Shown here piece by piece: positions 8,257 to 17,380 of a stretch of DNA of 64,000 nucleotides. A program made the translations under genes and the position numbers. Numbering within the stretch: the first letter of the stretch is position 1; the number at the start of each line of letters is the position of its first letter. The notes under the pieces were generated by a model. That model searched no databases. It saw only the letters and a program-made list of their open reading frames with translations, and was not told the DNA's origin. The DNA comes from Brevibacterium permense (GTDB lineage Bacteria > Actinomycetota > Actinomycetes > Actinomycetales > Brevibacteriaceae), in contig NZ_JABSSX010000001.1 in the NCBI RefSeq assembly GCF_013280495.1, positions 543,889-607,888 of the forward strand, in the 5' to 3' direction.

Positions 8257-9913
8257 CCTCTTCTTGGTACGGCGCGACGATCTCACCGGAGATCCGCAGG
8301 TCGAGGAGCAGGAAGGGCCGTTCGTCGACGGGGCGGGACTGCCACTGCTCGACGACTGCGAGATCGGCCAAGGTGCGGACGGCGACCCCGTGCCCGCCAG
8401 CTGCGGTGGCGAGGGCCGCGAAATCGATCTCGTCGATGAGCATGGGCGACTTCTCCAACCCCTTAAGCCCATACAGGTTGACCTCGGCACCGTAGGCCGC
8501 GTCATTGAAGACCACAGCCATACCGCGACCGCCGGCCACCCGGATCGCGGTGTCGAGGTCGGACAGTGCCATGGCGCCGCCGCCGTCACCGGTGGTCAGC
8601 ACGATCGTCGAGTCCGGGTTAGCGCGGGCGGCCCCGGCGACACTGTGCCAGCCGAGCCCGATCGACTGGAAGGCAGTGCCGACCATCGCCAGTCGGTCGG
8701 GGGCGCTGGGCTCCCAGAACATGTTCGCCCAAGCGATGAAATGTCCGCCGTCGGAGACGACGACCCGATCCTCGGGCAGAGCCTCGCCGAGGTGGTTCGC
8801 TGCTGTAAGCGGATCGAGCCGACCATCCTCGGCGAGCTCCGACCCTACGACGTAGGCACGGTCGGCAGCGGTGTCGACGGAATCGTGCCAGCGTGCGTCG
8901 GCACTGCCCGAACTCCCAGCACTGCCGGCGCCGGTCGCCGCCAGGCGCGCGATGAGTTCGGCGGCGGCGAGTTTCGCATCGGCGCGGATGAAGCCTCCGA
9001 CGCGGGCGTTCGTGGCGCGGCCGTCGGTGTCGATCTGCCATACCGTCGTCGAGGGATGGAAGAGGTCTCCGAAACGCATCGTGAACTGATTGAGCGAGGC
9101 TCCGAAGACCACGGCCACATCGGCCTCGCGGACGCGCTCCATCGCGGCCGGGGCACCGAATCCGCCGGCGACTCCCAAGTCGTGTTCGGCCGCCGGGAAG
9201 ATGTTGCGTCCCAGCGCGGTCGTCACGGTGAGCGCTCCCGTGATGTCCACGAGTTCACCGAGTTCGGGCTCGGCTCCGGCCAACCAGGCTCCGCGGCCCG
9301 CGAGCAGCAGGGGACGTTTCGCTCCAGCCAGATCTGCAGCAAGGCGATCAAGAGCCGCATGTGCGAATTCACCGGTCGGTGCCATCGGCGAGGGACGACT
9401 GGGACCGGGGACAACCGGGATCTCACCGAGGTCCAGAGTCGCGACATCGTAGGGAATGGCCAGGACGACGGGCATTCGATAGGTCAGCGCATGCTCGATC
9501 GCGGTCACGGTGGCTGCGGCGGCATCGACCCGACCGACGGTGTAGGTGCGCACACCCACGGCGGAGGCCATGGCGATCTGGTCCACGTCCCATGGTCGGG
9601 GCCCGGATGTGGGCTCATCCCCGACTACGAGGACGAGGGGAACCCTGGCTTGTGCCGCCTCGGCGAGGGCGGTGAGCGTATTCGTGAACCCGGCACCATA
9701 CGTGGTGGTGGCCGCGGCGATCCGCCCGGAGGTGCGGAAGTGAGCGTCGGCGGCGACGACGGCGCCGGCCTCGTGGCGGACGGCGGTGTAGGTTGCCGAG
9801 GTGTCACGCAGCAGGGCGTCGAGGAAGTAGGCATTGCCGTTGCCCATGAGGCCGAAGACCTCGTCGATGTGGGCGGCAAGGGTGTGCGCGACGTGCGCGG
9901 AGGTATGAGCCAT
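8237..9913 (-). CDS. Thiamine-pyrophosphate enzyme of the acetolactate synthase/decarboxylase superfamily
   Basis: A 558-residue ThDP enzyme. The conserved activating glutamate is E48 (VRHEAGA). The central Rossmann-like domain follows at about 200-330. The C-terminal PP domain has GDGGGAMALSDLDTAI and then an Asn (FNDAAYG), the Mg-ThDP motif. FAD-binding signatures of true AHAS are not obvious, so a 2-oxo-acid decarboxylase or carboligase is likely; the substrate is unknown. The ATG at 9913 has an AAAGG ribosome site 6 nt upstream. It is separated from the symporter gene by a terminator and carries its own inverted-repeat operator candidate, so it is probably a separate unit of the same guanidino/arginine-type locus. 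Confidence 0.82.
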   Translation of the reverse strand: MAHTSAHVAHTLAAHIDEVFGLMGNGNAYFLDALLRDTSATYTAVRHEAGAVVAADAHFRTSGRIAAATTTYGAGFTNTLTALAEAAQARVPLVLVVGDEPTSGPRPWDVDQIAMASAVGVRTYTVGRVDAAAATVTAIEHALTYRMPVVLAIPYDVATLDLGEIPVVPGPSRPSPMAPTGEFAHAALDRLAADLAGAKRPLLLAGRGAWLAGAEPELGELVDITGALTVTTALGRNIFPAAEHDLGVAGGFGAPAAMERVREADVAVVFGASLNQFTMRFGDLFHPSTTVWQIDTDGRATNARVGGFIRADAKLAAAELIARLAATGAGSAGSSGSADARWHDSVDTAADRAYVVGSELAEDGRLDPLTAANHLGEALPEDRVVVSDGGHFIAWANMFWEPSAPDRLAMVGTAFQSIGLGWHSVAGAARANPDSTIVLTTGDGGGAMALSDLDTAIRVAGGRGMAVVFNDAAYGAEVNLYGLKGLEKSPMLIDEIDFAALATAAGGHGVAVRTLADLAVVEQWQSRPVDERPFLLLDLRISGEIVAPYQEEVIRVNS

Positions 9914-9934
9914 GGCAGGCCTTTCGCGAATGAG

Positions 9935-9956
9935 ATATGGAATGAGGGATCCATAT
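9935..9956. promoter_or_regulatory. Inverted-repeat operator candidate upstream of the TPP enzyme
   Basis: ATATGGA (9935-9941) and TCCATAT (9950-9956) form a perfect 7-bp inverted repeat with an 8-bp spacer. It is embedded in a looser GAGA...TCTC palindrome and lies 22-43 bp upstream of the start codon at 9913. The position fits a repressor or activator site overlapping the promoter or leader. Confidence 0.5.
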
Positions 9957-10136
9957 ATGTCTCACACGCGCGGTTTGCGGCTTCGTGCTCCTTTTTCGAG
10001 CACCGGCTGATGTGCCGCTCGCCCTGGGCACCAATTTCCGGGGGCTGCCGCGGGCGGCTCAGCCTGACTCTCCGAATATAAGTGACTGTGGCCCTGGCCA
10101 CCAAGTCGGGGGCCTCCCACCCAGACCCCACCCACC

Positions 10137-10202
10137 AAAACTACCTGACGGCGGCCCAGCAACCTCGCGCGAGGTTGCTGGGCCGCCGTCAGGTAGCAAT
10201 TA
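10137..10202 (-). terminator. Palindromic terminator, repeat family A copy 2
   Basis: On the minus strand the sequence reads TAA (stop of the symporter gene), TTG, a perfect 24-bp stem (10173-10196 with 10141-10164), an 8-nt self-complementary loop TCGCGCGA, then TTTTGG. It matches copy 1 at 5460-5527 except in the loop. It terminates the ureohydrolase-TPP-symporter operon. Confidence 0.9.
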
Positions 10203-11762
10203 ACGGGTGATGCGTTCCTTCCACGCCGCCATGACCTCGGGCGAGGTCGGCTTCGACGCGAAGGACCCGACGAGGTAGCCGACCAGCGAGGCGATGAGAC
10301 CGAGGTAGATGGCCTCGTTGGCGTAGATGCCCGCCACGATCATCACGACGATGGTGGTCACGGCACCGAGGATCATGCCGGCCATGACCCCGATGATCGT
10401 TCCGCGTTTGAACACGAGACCGCCGAGGATCGGGATGAACAGACCGGCCACCAGCAGGTTGTAGGCCACGGTCAGCGCCTCGACGACGCTGGGCATGATC
10501 ATCGCGAGCACCAGCGTGACGACACCGAGCACGATCAGGTAGATGCGCGAGTCGCGCACCTCATCTCCGGTCTCGCGGACCAGCGACCGCACGAGCGTCG
10601 ACTTCGCGCCGGAACCCGAGTGAGAACCGGATTCCGAGCCGGAAATGCCGGACGCACTCACCGAGGCGTCCGCACCATCCGTCGCCGTATCCTTCGCACC
10701 GGCTCCCGCACCGACGCCGCCTTCAGGAACGATGTCCTTGCGGGCGAGGATCGGTTCGACGATGTCCTGACGACAGACGGTCGAGGCGGCCATGAGCGAA
10801 CCCGAGGCCGTAGACATCATCGCGGCCAGGGCCGCAGCGAGCACTATTCCGGCGAGCACCGGAGACATCGAAGCATCGACGACGGCGACGAACACATCGT
10901 CCTGGACCTCGATGCCGGGCACGATCTTCGTCGCGGCCATGCCGATGAGTGCACCGGCGACAGCGTAGAGCAGGCAGTAGACACCTGCGGAGAAGCCGCC
11001 CCACCTGGCCACACCCGGGCTGCGGGCGGTGAACACGCGCTGCCAGATGTCCTGGCCGATGAGCAGACCGAGGGTGTAGATGAGGATGTAGCCGAGGATC
11101 GCCTCCCAGCCGATGCCCACCGGAGAGGTGTGCGTGTCCGGCAGCGAGGAGAACAGCTCGGAGATGCCTCCGGACTTCGAGAGCACGAGGGGCAGCATGA
11201 TGAGGAAGATGCCGATCGTCTGAATGAAGAACTGCACGAAATCCGTCAGCGTGATCGACCACATGCCGCCGAGCATCGAATAGAGGATGACGATGCCGCC
11301 GCCGATGAGCACCGACCACACCTTGTTGAGATCGAACAGGGCATGGAAGACCGTGGCGTAGGCAACCGTCGACGTCGTCGAGATCATCAGACCGTAGGCG
11401 GTCATGATGGCTCCGGAGACGAAACGGGAGCCCTTGCCGTAGCGGAGTTCGAGCATCTGCGAGACCGTGTAGATCTCGAGCTTCTGAATCTTCGGAGCGA
11501 AGAACAGCGAGAGCGCGATGATGCCCAAGCCGATCGCGAACACGAGCCACATTCCCGACAGCCCGGACGTGTAGCCGAGGCCGACACCGCCGATCGTCGA
11601 CGCGCCGCCGAGGACGACGGCCGACATCGTGCCGGTGTACAGCAGTCCGCCGAGGCGGCGCCCTGCGACCAGGAAGTCCTCCTGGTTATGGGCCTTGAAG
11701 CGGCCCCAGACTCCGAATCCCACCATGGCGGCGAGATAGATGATGACTACCAAAGAGTCCAC
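10200..11762 (-). CDS. Sodium:solute symporter (SSS family)
   Basis: A 520-residue integral membrane protein with about 13 predicted transmembrane segments and the SSS pattern in its first helices (AMVGFGVWGR, GGASTIGGVGLGYTSG). Members import substrates such as proline, pantothenate, urea or organic acids with Na+. Between about residues 345 and 385 there is a hydrophilic Ser/Gly/Ala-rich loop (ASVSASGISGSESGSHSG) that looks like an expansion of a cytoplasmic loop. It lies 24 bp downstream of the second TPP-enzyme gene and ends at a palindromic terminator, so it is the last gene of the operon. The likely substrate is a guanidino compound or amino acid, inferred only from neighbours. Confidence 0.9.
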   Translation of the reverse strand: MDSLVVIIYLAAMVGFGVWGRFKAHNQEDFLVAGRRLGGLLYTGTMSAVVLGGASTIGGVGLGYTSGLSGMWLVFAIGLGIIALSLFFAPKIQKLEIYTVSQMLELRYGKGSRFVSGAIMTAYGLMISTTSTVAYATVFHALFDLNKVWSVLIGGGIVILYSMLGGMWSITLTDFVQFFIQTIGIFLIMLPLVLSKSGGISELFSSLPDTHTSPVGIGWEAILGYILIYTLGLLIGQDIWQRVFTARSPGVARWGGFSAGVYCLLYAVAGALIGMAATKIVPGIEVQDDVFVAVVDASMSPVLAGIVLAAALAAMMSTASGSLMAASTVCRQDIVEPILARKDIVPEGGVGAGAGAKDTATDGADASVSASGISGSESGSHSGSGAKSTLVRSLVRETGDEVRDSRIYLIVLGVVTLVLAMIMPSVVEALTVAYNLLVAGLFIPILGGLVFKRGTIIGVMAGMILGAVTTIVVMIVAGIYANEAIYLGLIASLVGYLVGSFASKPTSPEVMAAWKERITR

Positions 11763-11786
11763 AGCGGCCCTTTCTGTTGGATCGGC

Positions 11787-13490
11787 TCAGTGACCGACGG
11801 TGATGTGGATGGCGGTGGGCACGGTGCGATCGAGCGCCTCGGCGATGGCCCGCGGCAGAGCCGAATCGATGTCCGCCTCGGCGATCGTCACCCCGGCCCC
11901 GCCCATGGATTCGCCGAGTTTCGCGAAGTCCGGACGGGCGAGCCTGACGGCGAAGGGTTCGATGTCGCGGTCGACCATCTGACCCTCGATCTCCGCATAT
12001 CCGCCGTTGTCGACGATGACGAAGGGGATGCCCAGCCCCAGCTCGGCAGCGGTCATGAGTTCCTGGATGGAGAACATAGCTGCACCATCGCCGAGGATGC
12101 ACACGACCGGTCGCGCAGGATCGGCGACCTTCGCTCCGAGGGCGGCGGGAATGCCGTAACCCAGGGTGGCGAATCCGGGCATGTAGAGCAGCTGATCGGG
12201 CGTGCTCGCTGTCAGTGCGTGCACCGTGCCGTCGTAGGTGACCTGCGAGGAGTCACCGGAGATGACGACGGTCGATCCCGCTCCCTCTTCGACGAGCCGG
12301 GTGACCCGGGCACCGATCGCATCGAAGTCGAAATCGGTGGCCCAGGTCTCCCGGATCCGGGCGACCCGATCGGCCCCTGATTCCTTCGCTGAGGCGGCCG
12401 ATCCGTGTCGTTCGGACGATTCCGTTCCGTCATCGTTCGCCGAGGCGGCGCCGTCGTCTCCGATTCCGAGCGCGCTCATGAGCGCGATGAGGAACTCGCC
12501 GGTGTCCGCGCAGGCGAGGATGTCCCCGGGCAGGTTCTTGTTCAGCTGGTCGGGGTCGATATCGCAGCGGATGACGGTCTGCCCGGCAGACTCATCACGC
12601 ACACCGATGCGTCTCTGCGCACCGATGACCCCGCCCCACAGGTCGGAGTCGGCCAATTCGGAGCCGAGCACGATGAGCACATCGGCGGCCCCGGACTCGG
12701 CCTGCACGCTGGGGAAGCGCACGTTCGAGCCCAGCGACAGCGGATGCGTTTCGGACACGATGCCCTTGCCGTTGGCCGTCGTCGCCAGGGGAGCGTCGAG
12801 GGCCTCGATGAGACGGGCCACCTCGGCGTGGGCTCTTCTGGCACCGCCGCCGGCGACGACCATCGGACGCTTCGCCGAACCGATCGCCTCGGCGGCGCGG
12901 GCCACGACATGGTCATCGAGTCCGGGGCGACGTCCCGCGAACGGGACCGGAACGCTGCCGTTCCAGGCTCCCTCGAGAACGTCGAGGGGAACCTCGATGT
13001 GCACGGGCCCGGGACGGGCCGAGTCGAACATGGCGAACGCCTCGGCGACGGCCTGCGCTGCACCTTCTGCGGTGCGGGTGCGCTGGGAGGACACGAGGAG
13101 GTGGCCCACCGCACCGGAGGAGTCCTTCGTCTCGTGCAGCATGCCGACGTCGGCGCGCTCGAACCCGGTGGGCACACCGGGGGAGAGGATGAGCATCGGT
13201 CGGGACTCGGCATAGGCGGTCGCGGCGGCGGTGATGACGTTCGTCAGCCCCGGCCCCGAGGTCGTGATGACGACCCCGGGTTTGCCGGAGACGAGGAAGT
13301 ACCCGTCGGCACCGTAGCCTGCTCCCTGCTCGTGGCGGGGAGTCACGGCGCGGATCCCGAACTCCGGCAGGTGCCGATAGAACTCGAGATTATGGGTGCC
13401 GGGGATGCCGAAGGTCGTATCGACACCGTGGGCGGCGAGGGTCGCCACCACTGCACGACCGCCGTTGCGGACATTCGTTTCGGCACTCAT
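11787..13490 (-). CDS. TPP-dependent decarboxylase, AruI-like (5-guanidino-2-oxopentanoate decarboxylase candidate)
   Basis: A 567-residue ThDP enzyme with glutamate E54 (PRHEQGAG), a GIPGTHNLEFYRHLP start, a VGMLHETKD segment and a C-terminal GDGAAMFSIQELMTA...NGGY cofactor motif. From memory, the GIPG-H-LE-YR and HET-D features recall AruI, the 2-ketoarginine decarboxylase of the arginine transaminase pathway, rather than acetolactate synthase. The upstream gene is a ureohydrolase, which fits release of urea from 4-guanidinobutyrate. The ATG abuts the TGA of that gene (TGAATG), indicating coupling. Residues about 345-370 are a low-complexity linker (ASANDDGTESSERHGSAA) encoded by DNA carrying the interspersed CGCCGAGGCGG motif. 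Alternative: a generic acetolactate synthase-like enzyme. Confidence 0.78.
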   Translation of the reverse strand: MSAETNVRNGGRAVVATLAAHGVDTTFGIPGTHNLEFYRHLPEFGIRAVTPRHEQGAGYGADGYFLVSGKPGVVITTSGPGLTNVITAAATAYAESRPMLILSPGVPTGFERADVGMLHETKDSSGAVGHLLVSSQRTRTAEGAAQAVAEAFAMFDSARPGPVHIEVPLDVLEGAWNGSVPVPFAGRRPGLDDHVVARAAEAIGSAKRPMVVAGGGARRAHAEVARLIEALDAPLATTANGKGIVSETHPLSLGSNVRFPSVQAESGAADVLIVLGSELADSDLWGGVIGAQRRIGVRDESAGQTVIRCDIDPDQLNKNLPGDILACADTGEFLIALMSALGIGDDGAASANDDGTESSERHGSAASAKESGADRVARIRETWATDFDFDAIGARVTRLVEEGAGSTVVISGDSSQVTYDGTVHALTASTPDQLLYMPGFATLGYGIPAALGAKVADPARPVVCILGDGAAMFSIQELMTAAELGLGIPFVIVDNGGYAEIEGQMVDRDIEPFAVRLARPDFAKLGESMGGAGVTIAEADIDSALPRAIAEALDRTVPTAIHITVGH

Positions 13491-14501
13491 TCAGATACCC
13501 AGGGCACTGCCGGACGGGCCGGAGGGAGCAGTGACTCCGTTGTTCTCCGCCGCCCAGAGGGACAGGACCTCGTAGCCGACGTGAGCGGCGGCGAGTCCGG
13601 TGACTTCGGCATGGTCGTAGGCGGGGGCGACTTCGACGATCTCGGCGCCGACGACATTGAGTCCCTGGAGCCCGCGGATCGAGTTGAGCAGCTCACGGCT
13701 GGTCATTCCACCCGCCTCGGGGGTGCCGGTGCCAGGTGCGGCGGCCGGATCGAGGACGTCGATGTCGACGGACAGGTAGACCGGAGCGTCGCCGAGGCGA
13801 CCCCGCATCCGGGCGACGACGTCCTGGACGGAGGTGAACTGGTATTCGTCGCTGCGGATGATCTGGAAGCCGAGCACCTCATCGTCCTCGAGGTCCTTCT
13901 TCCCGTAGAGGGGACCGCGGATGCCGATGTGCATCGAGGCAGTCATATCGATGAGGCCCTCTTCGCTGGCGCGACGGAAGGGAGTACCGTGCGTGTAGGG
14001 CGCACCGAAGTAGGTGTCCCAGGTGTCCAGGTGCGCATCGAAGTGGAGGACGGCGATCTTGCCGTGCGTCTTGTGCAGGGAGCGCAGGTTCGGCAGGGCC
14101 AGGGTGTGATCCCCGCCGAGGGTGAGCAGCTTGGCCCCGTCGGCGCGCATGGCGTCGGCGTTGGACTCGACGGTGGTGATGGCCTCTTCGATGTCGAAGG
14201 GATTGATGCCGAGGTCACCACAGTCGGCGACCTGCTGCCAGGTGAACGGGTGGACGTTCGTGGCCTGGTTGTAGGGGCGCAGCAGCTTCGAGGACTGGCG
14301 GATGTGAGCGGGCCCGAAGCGGGCGCCGGGACGGTAGCTGACGCCGGCGTCGAAGGGAATGCCGATGACCTTGACGTCGATCTTCTCGCCGGGACGCTCG
14401 GCTTCGACTTCGTCGATGCGCGGCAGCAGTCCGAACGTCGGGGGTCCTGCGTAGCGGGGTGTCTTGCTGTAGTCGGCTGGGCCGAGCGGCTGAGACGTCA
14501 C
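13491..14501 (-). CDS. Agmatinase/guanidinobutyrase-family ureohydrolase
   Basis: A 336-residue Mn2+-dependent ureohydrolase. Metal-ligand motifs are intact: [18 protein letters not shown] and [19 protein letters not shown]. Such enzymes release urea from agmatine, 4-guanidinobutyrate, 3-guanidinopropionate or related compounds; the exact substrate cannot be read from sequence. The start is GTG with an AAGGAG ribosome site. It is first in an operon with the AruI-like decarboxylase and the symporter, and diverges from a PucR-family regulator. This context favours guanidinobutyrate or agmatine use for nitrogen. Confidence 0.9.
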   Translation of the reverse strand: MTSQPLGPADYSKTPRYAGPPTFGLLPRIDEVEAERPGEKIDVKVIGIPFDAGVSYRPGARFGPAHIRQSSKLLRPYNQATNVHPFTWQQVADCGDLGINPFDIEEAITTVESNADAMRADGAKLLTLGGDHTLALPNLRSLHKTHGKIAVLHFDAHLDTWDTYFGAPYTHGTPFRRASEEGLIDMTASMHIGIRGPLYGKKDLEDDEVLGFQIIRSDEYQFTSVQDVVARMRGRLGDAPVYLSVDIDVLDPAAAPGTGTPEAGGMTSRELLNSIRGLQGLNVVGAEIVEVAPAYDHAEVTGLAAAHVGYEVLSLWAAENNGVTAPSGPSGSALGI

Positions 14502-14633
14502 TGGCTTGCTCCTTCGTCGTAGCGGCTGACCCGACCCGAGCGGGCCGGAGGTGATGCCCTCAGCCTAGGACGTGGGTCGCACAACACAGATATCCAGTAG
14601 GGAGCAATTGAAACCACTGCTGTCCAGGATGGA

Positions 14634-14646
14634 TAGGATCAGGTGC
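14634..14646 (+). promoter_or_regulatory. -10 element giving a leaderless pucR-type mRNA
   Basis: TAGGAT at 14634-14639 is followed by 7 nt and then ATG at 14647, so transcription would begin at or next to the start codon. A TTGAAA at 14608-14613 is 20 bp upstream, longer than the usual spacer. Confidence 0.5.
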
Positions 14647-16068
14647 ATGGTCACCTTGGAGCAGATCTGGTCCCGCGCAGAACTCGCGCTCGAAGTCATC
14701 GTCGATTCGCCCACCGCAGCGGAGCAGAACGTCACGATCGTGCACTCCTCGGAGCTGCCGGAGGTTGACGAATGGCTTGCCGGCGGTGAGGTGCTGCTGA
14801 CGATCGGGGTCGGTCAGGACCTCGGCGGGGACACGGTCGGGGACTATGTGCGCCGCCTCAAGGCTGTCGGCGTGCACGCGCTCGGCATCGGGCTGGGCTC
14901 CGACCTGCCGTGGCAGCAGGTTCCGCCGAAGCTCGTCGCCGCCGCGCAGGAGGCTGGGCTGGCGCTGTTCGGCGTGCCTGAGCCGGTTCCGTTCGTCGCC
15001 GTCGTCGATGCCTTCACCCGCATGCGTGAGGCCGAGACCAACCGGGAGCTGACCCGGGCGAGCAGCGCCGCCCGCCGTTTCGCAACCGCATTGGCCGGGG
15101 AGGGGCCTGCGGCGCTTGTGGCCGACCTGGCAGAGACGCTGGAGGCTCCGGTCCGGTTCGTCTCGCCGACCGGCAGGGCGTTGAGCGGGGACGACGCCGA
15201 GGAAGACGTGCGTTCGGCACTCATCGAGGAGTCATTGAAGCCGACGACGGGGCCTCGCCTCATCCGCACCGGTTCGCGGATCGTCGAGGCCGTTCCGATC
15301 GGAGGTGATCATCCACTCGGGTGGATCCTCACCCCCGCCGAGGCGGCCGGATCTCCGAAGACGCGTGCCCTGCTGCTGTCGACCGCCTCGGCGCTGTTGG
15401 CGATGTCGTCGGCGGATCTGCCCGTTCCCTCCGGTCGCGCGCTGCTCTTCGACGCCGATCTCAGCGGCGACGAGGCACGTGGGGAGTGGACTCGGGTGAC
15501 GGGGTTGGCACCGGTGGCGACGGTGGGGATGCGGATCTTCGGCGGTGTCCGTGGGGACTCCGCCGAACGACTCATCGCCGATATCGTCGGTCCGAGCCTG
15601 CTCACTCGCACCGGTTCGCTGCTCGGGGTGGTCGGGGCGCAGGAACGCGGACTCGATGAGCTGGTCACGAGGGCCGCCGAGGTCACCGGCCTGGACGTGC
15701 TTGCGGAGAAGAGGCTGCCGTTGGGTCAGCTCCATCACACGTGGATGCTGTGGCGGACCCAGCACGAGTCAGAGGCCTCCGAGGTCAGGGCGCTGCTGTC
15801 GGCGGTCGATGAGGAGGCTGCCGGCCGATTCGTCGATCGGGTTCTCGGCGAACTCGTTCGGGCTCGCGGCGGTCAGGAGCTGTTGGAGACCCTCCGGGCC
15901 TTCATCGCCGCGTCCGGGGCACGCGAGCGCATTGCCGCCGAGTTGGGAGTCCACCGACATACGGTGCGGGCGCGGTTGGCGAAGATCGAGAAGCTGCTCG
16001 GTCGCGACCTCTCCCGCGCCGAAACGCTGCAGGCGGTGTCGTTGGCACTCGAGCTCGCTGAACTCTAG
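14647..16068 (+). CDS. PucR-family transcriptional regulator
   Basis: A 473-residue protein beginning MVTLEQIWSRAELALEV. The N-terminal purine-catabolism (PucR) domain spans about 1-125, the middle part is a CdaR/GGDEF-like sensing region, and the C-terminal HTH_30 motif is ERIAAELGVHRHTVRARLAKIE. The start at 14647 is chosen because it fits the family start and the TANNNT element 7 nt upstream; an in-frame ATG at 14572 lacks both. It is divergent from the ureohydrolase operon and probably its activator, responding to nitrogen-compound catabolites. That function is inference from position and from PucR/AllR/CdaR precedents. Confidence 0.88.
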   Translation: MVTLEQIWSRAELALEVIVDSPTAAEQNVTIVHSSELPEVDEWLAGGEVLLTIGVGQDLGGDTVGDYVRRLKAVGVHALGIGLGSDLPWQQVPPKLVAAAQEAGLALFGVPEPVPFVAVVDAFTRMREAETNRELTRASSAARRFATALAGEGPAALVADLAETLEAPVRFVSPTGRALSGDDAEEDVRSALIEESLKPTTGPRLIRTGSRIVEAVPIGGDHPLGWILTPAEAAGSPKTRALLLSTASALLAMSSADLPVPSGRALLFDADLSGDEARGEWTRVTGLAPVATVGMRIFGGVRGDSAERLIADIVGPSLLTRTGSLLGVVGAQERGLDELVTRAAEVTGLDVLAEKRLPLGQLHHTWMLWRTQHESEASEVRALLSAVDEEAAGRFVDRVLGELVRARGGQELLETLRAFIAASGARERIAAELGVHRHTVRARLAKIEKLLGRDLSRAETLQAVSLALELAEL

Positions 16069-16122
16069 GCACGCCTCTCAACGACCGCTCGGCACGGTGT
16101 GCTGCGCGGCGGTGCTCTCCGA

Positions 16123-17310
16123 TCAGTCCTCGAAGTGTTCGATGTGGAAGCGTTCGGCGATCTCAAGCACTCGGGCGAGGGCTTCGTCTTCCCCGATGCT
16201 GATGCGCACACCGGCCCCGAGGTTGCGCACCGCCACGGCCTGTTCGACGCAGGCGTCTTCGAAGGCATCAGATTTCTCACCCAGCGGCAGCCAGACATAG
16301 TTCGCCTGTGCTTCGGGCACCTCCCAGCCCTGTTCGCGCAGTGCAGCGGCGAAAGCATCGCGGGTCTGGGCGATCTCGCCGGCCCGCTCGAGCACTTCGT
16401 CCCAGTGCTTGAGGGATTCGAGGGCGGCTGCCTGGCTGAGATCGGTGACGCCGAAGGGGATGACGGCCTTGAGCAGTCCTTCGATGATCCGCGGATGGGC
16501 GACGGCGTAGCCGACACGCAGCCCGGCGAGTCCGTGAGCCTTGGAGAAGGTGCGGAGCAGAACGAGATTCGGATAGTCGCGGACAAGACCGAGTCCCTCG
16601 GCTCGCCCGGGTTCGGTGGCGAACTCCCAGTACGCTTCGTCGAGTGCGACGAGGACGTGGTCAGGCACCTTGTCGAGGAAGGTGCGGACCTCGTCGTCGC
16701 GCAGCACCGGGCCGGTCGGGTTGTTCGGTGAGCACAGGATGATGAGGCGGGTGTCCTCGGTGATCGCCGCCGCCATTGCGTCGAGGTCGTGGCGACCCTC
16801 GGCCGTCAGCGGCACTTCGCGGCGGGTGGATCCGACGAGCCCGGTGGTCTGCGGATACATCTCGAACGACGGCCACGGATAGATCGCCTCGGTGGTGGCG
16901 TCCGAGGTGATCTGGGTCAGCGCGACGAGCAGTTCGCTGGCACCGGTGGTGACGACGAGCTGATCCAGTCCGACACCGAGGCGGTTTGCCAGTCCCTGAC
17001 GCAGCGCCAGTGCCGCGTCGTCGGGGTAGAGTGCGGGGTTCGTCGCGTGAGCGACCATGGTCTCGAGGACTGCCGGCAGGGGAGGCAAGAAGTTCTCGTT
17101 CGAGGAGAGCTTGAACGACTTGAGCCCCTCGACCTGGCGGGGAGGTTTGCCCGGAACATAGGGCGGGAAGGTCTCCAGGGCGGCCCGCAGTCGCGGTGAC
17201 GGTGCCGAGGGTGCGGAGGCCGAAGCGGTGGAGCCGGATGCGCTCGAGGACGAAGTCCCGGGCGCCGAGGTGGACGCAGAATCTGAAGAATCGGGGTCGG
17301 AGACGTTCAT
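16123..17310 (-). CDS. PLP-dependent aminotransferase, HisC/Pat type
   Basis: A 395-residue fold-type I aminotransferase, converging with the PucR gene. It has the family features SSNENFLPPLPAVLE, the PLP lysine in FSKAHGLAGLRVGY, and CSPNNPTG. Closest in style to histidinol-phosphate/aromatic aminotransferases (HisC2, Pat). The first about 38 residues are an unusual Ser/Ala/Pro-rich leader (SASTSAPGTSSSSASGS) not needed for the fold. The true start could be later, but no better ATG precedes residue 38. It could supply the transamination step for the neighbouring 2-oxo-acid decarboxylases, or belong to aromatic or histidine metabolism; sequence alone does not decide. Confidence 0.85.
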   Translation of the reverse strand: MNVSDPDSSDSASTSAPGTSSSSASGSTASASAPSAPSPRLRAALETFPPYVPGKPPRQVEGLKSFKLSSNENFLPPLPAVLETMVAHATNPALYPDDAALALRQGLANRLGVGLDQLVVTTGASELLVALTQITSDATTEAIYPWPSFEMYPQTTGLVGSTRREVPLTAEGRHDLDAMAAAITEDTRLIILCSPNNPTGPVLRDDEVRTFLDKVPDHVLVALDEAYWEFATEPGRAEGLGLVRDYPNLVLLRTFSKAHGLAGLRVGYAVAHPRIIEGLLKAVIPFGVTDLSQAAALESLKHWDEVLERAGEIAQTRDAFAAALREQGWEVPEAQANYVWLPLGEKSDAFEDACVEQAVAVRNLGAGVRISIGEDEALARVLEIAERFHIEHFED

Positions 17311-17380
17311 GGACTCATGATGTCACAGCGGATCAGCGCTGCCACCACGCCCCGGAGGGGTCAGACCTCGTCGACGAGGA

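Noticed and set aside
5463..10200. CRISPR array suggested by repeated palindromes
   Set aside because: Copies are few, kilobases apart, palindromic and gene-end linked; there are no spacers and no cas genes.
12405..14522. 705-codon plus-strand frame over the TPP/ureohydrolase genes
   Set aside because: Gly/Asp/Arg-rich shadow of minus-strand genes with intact catalytic motifs.
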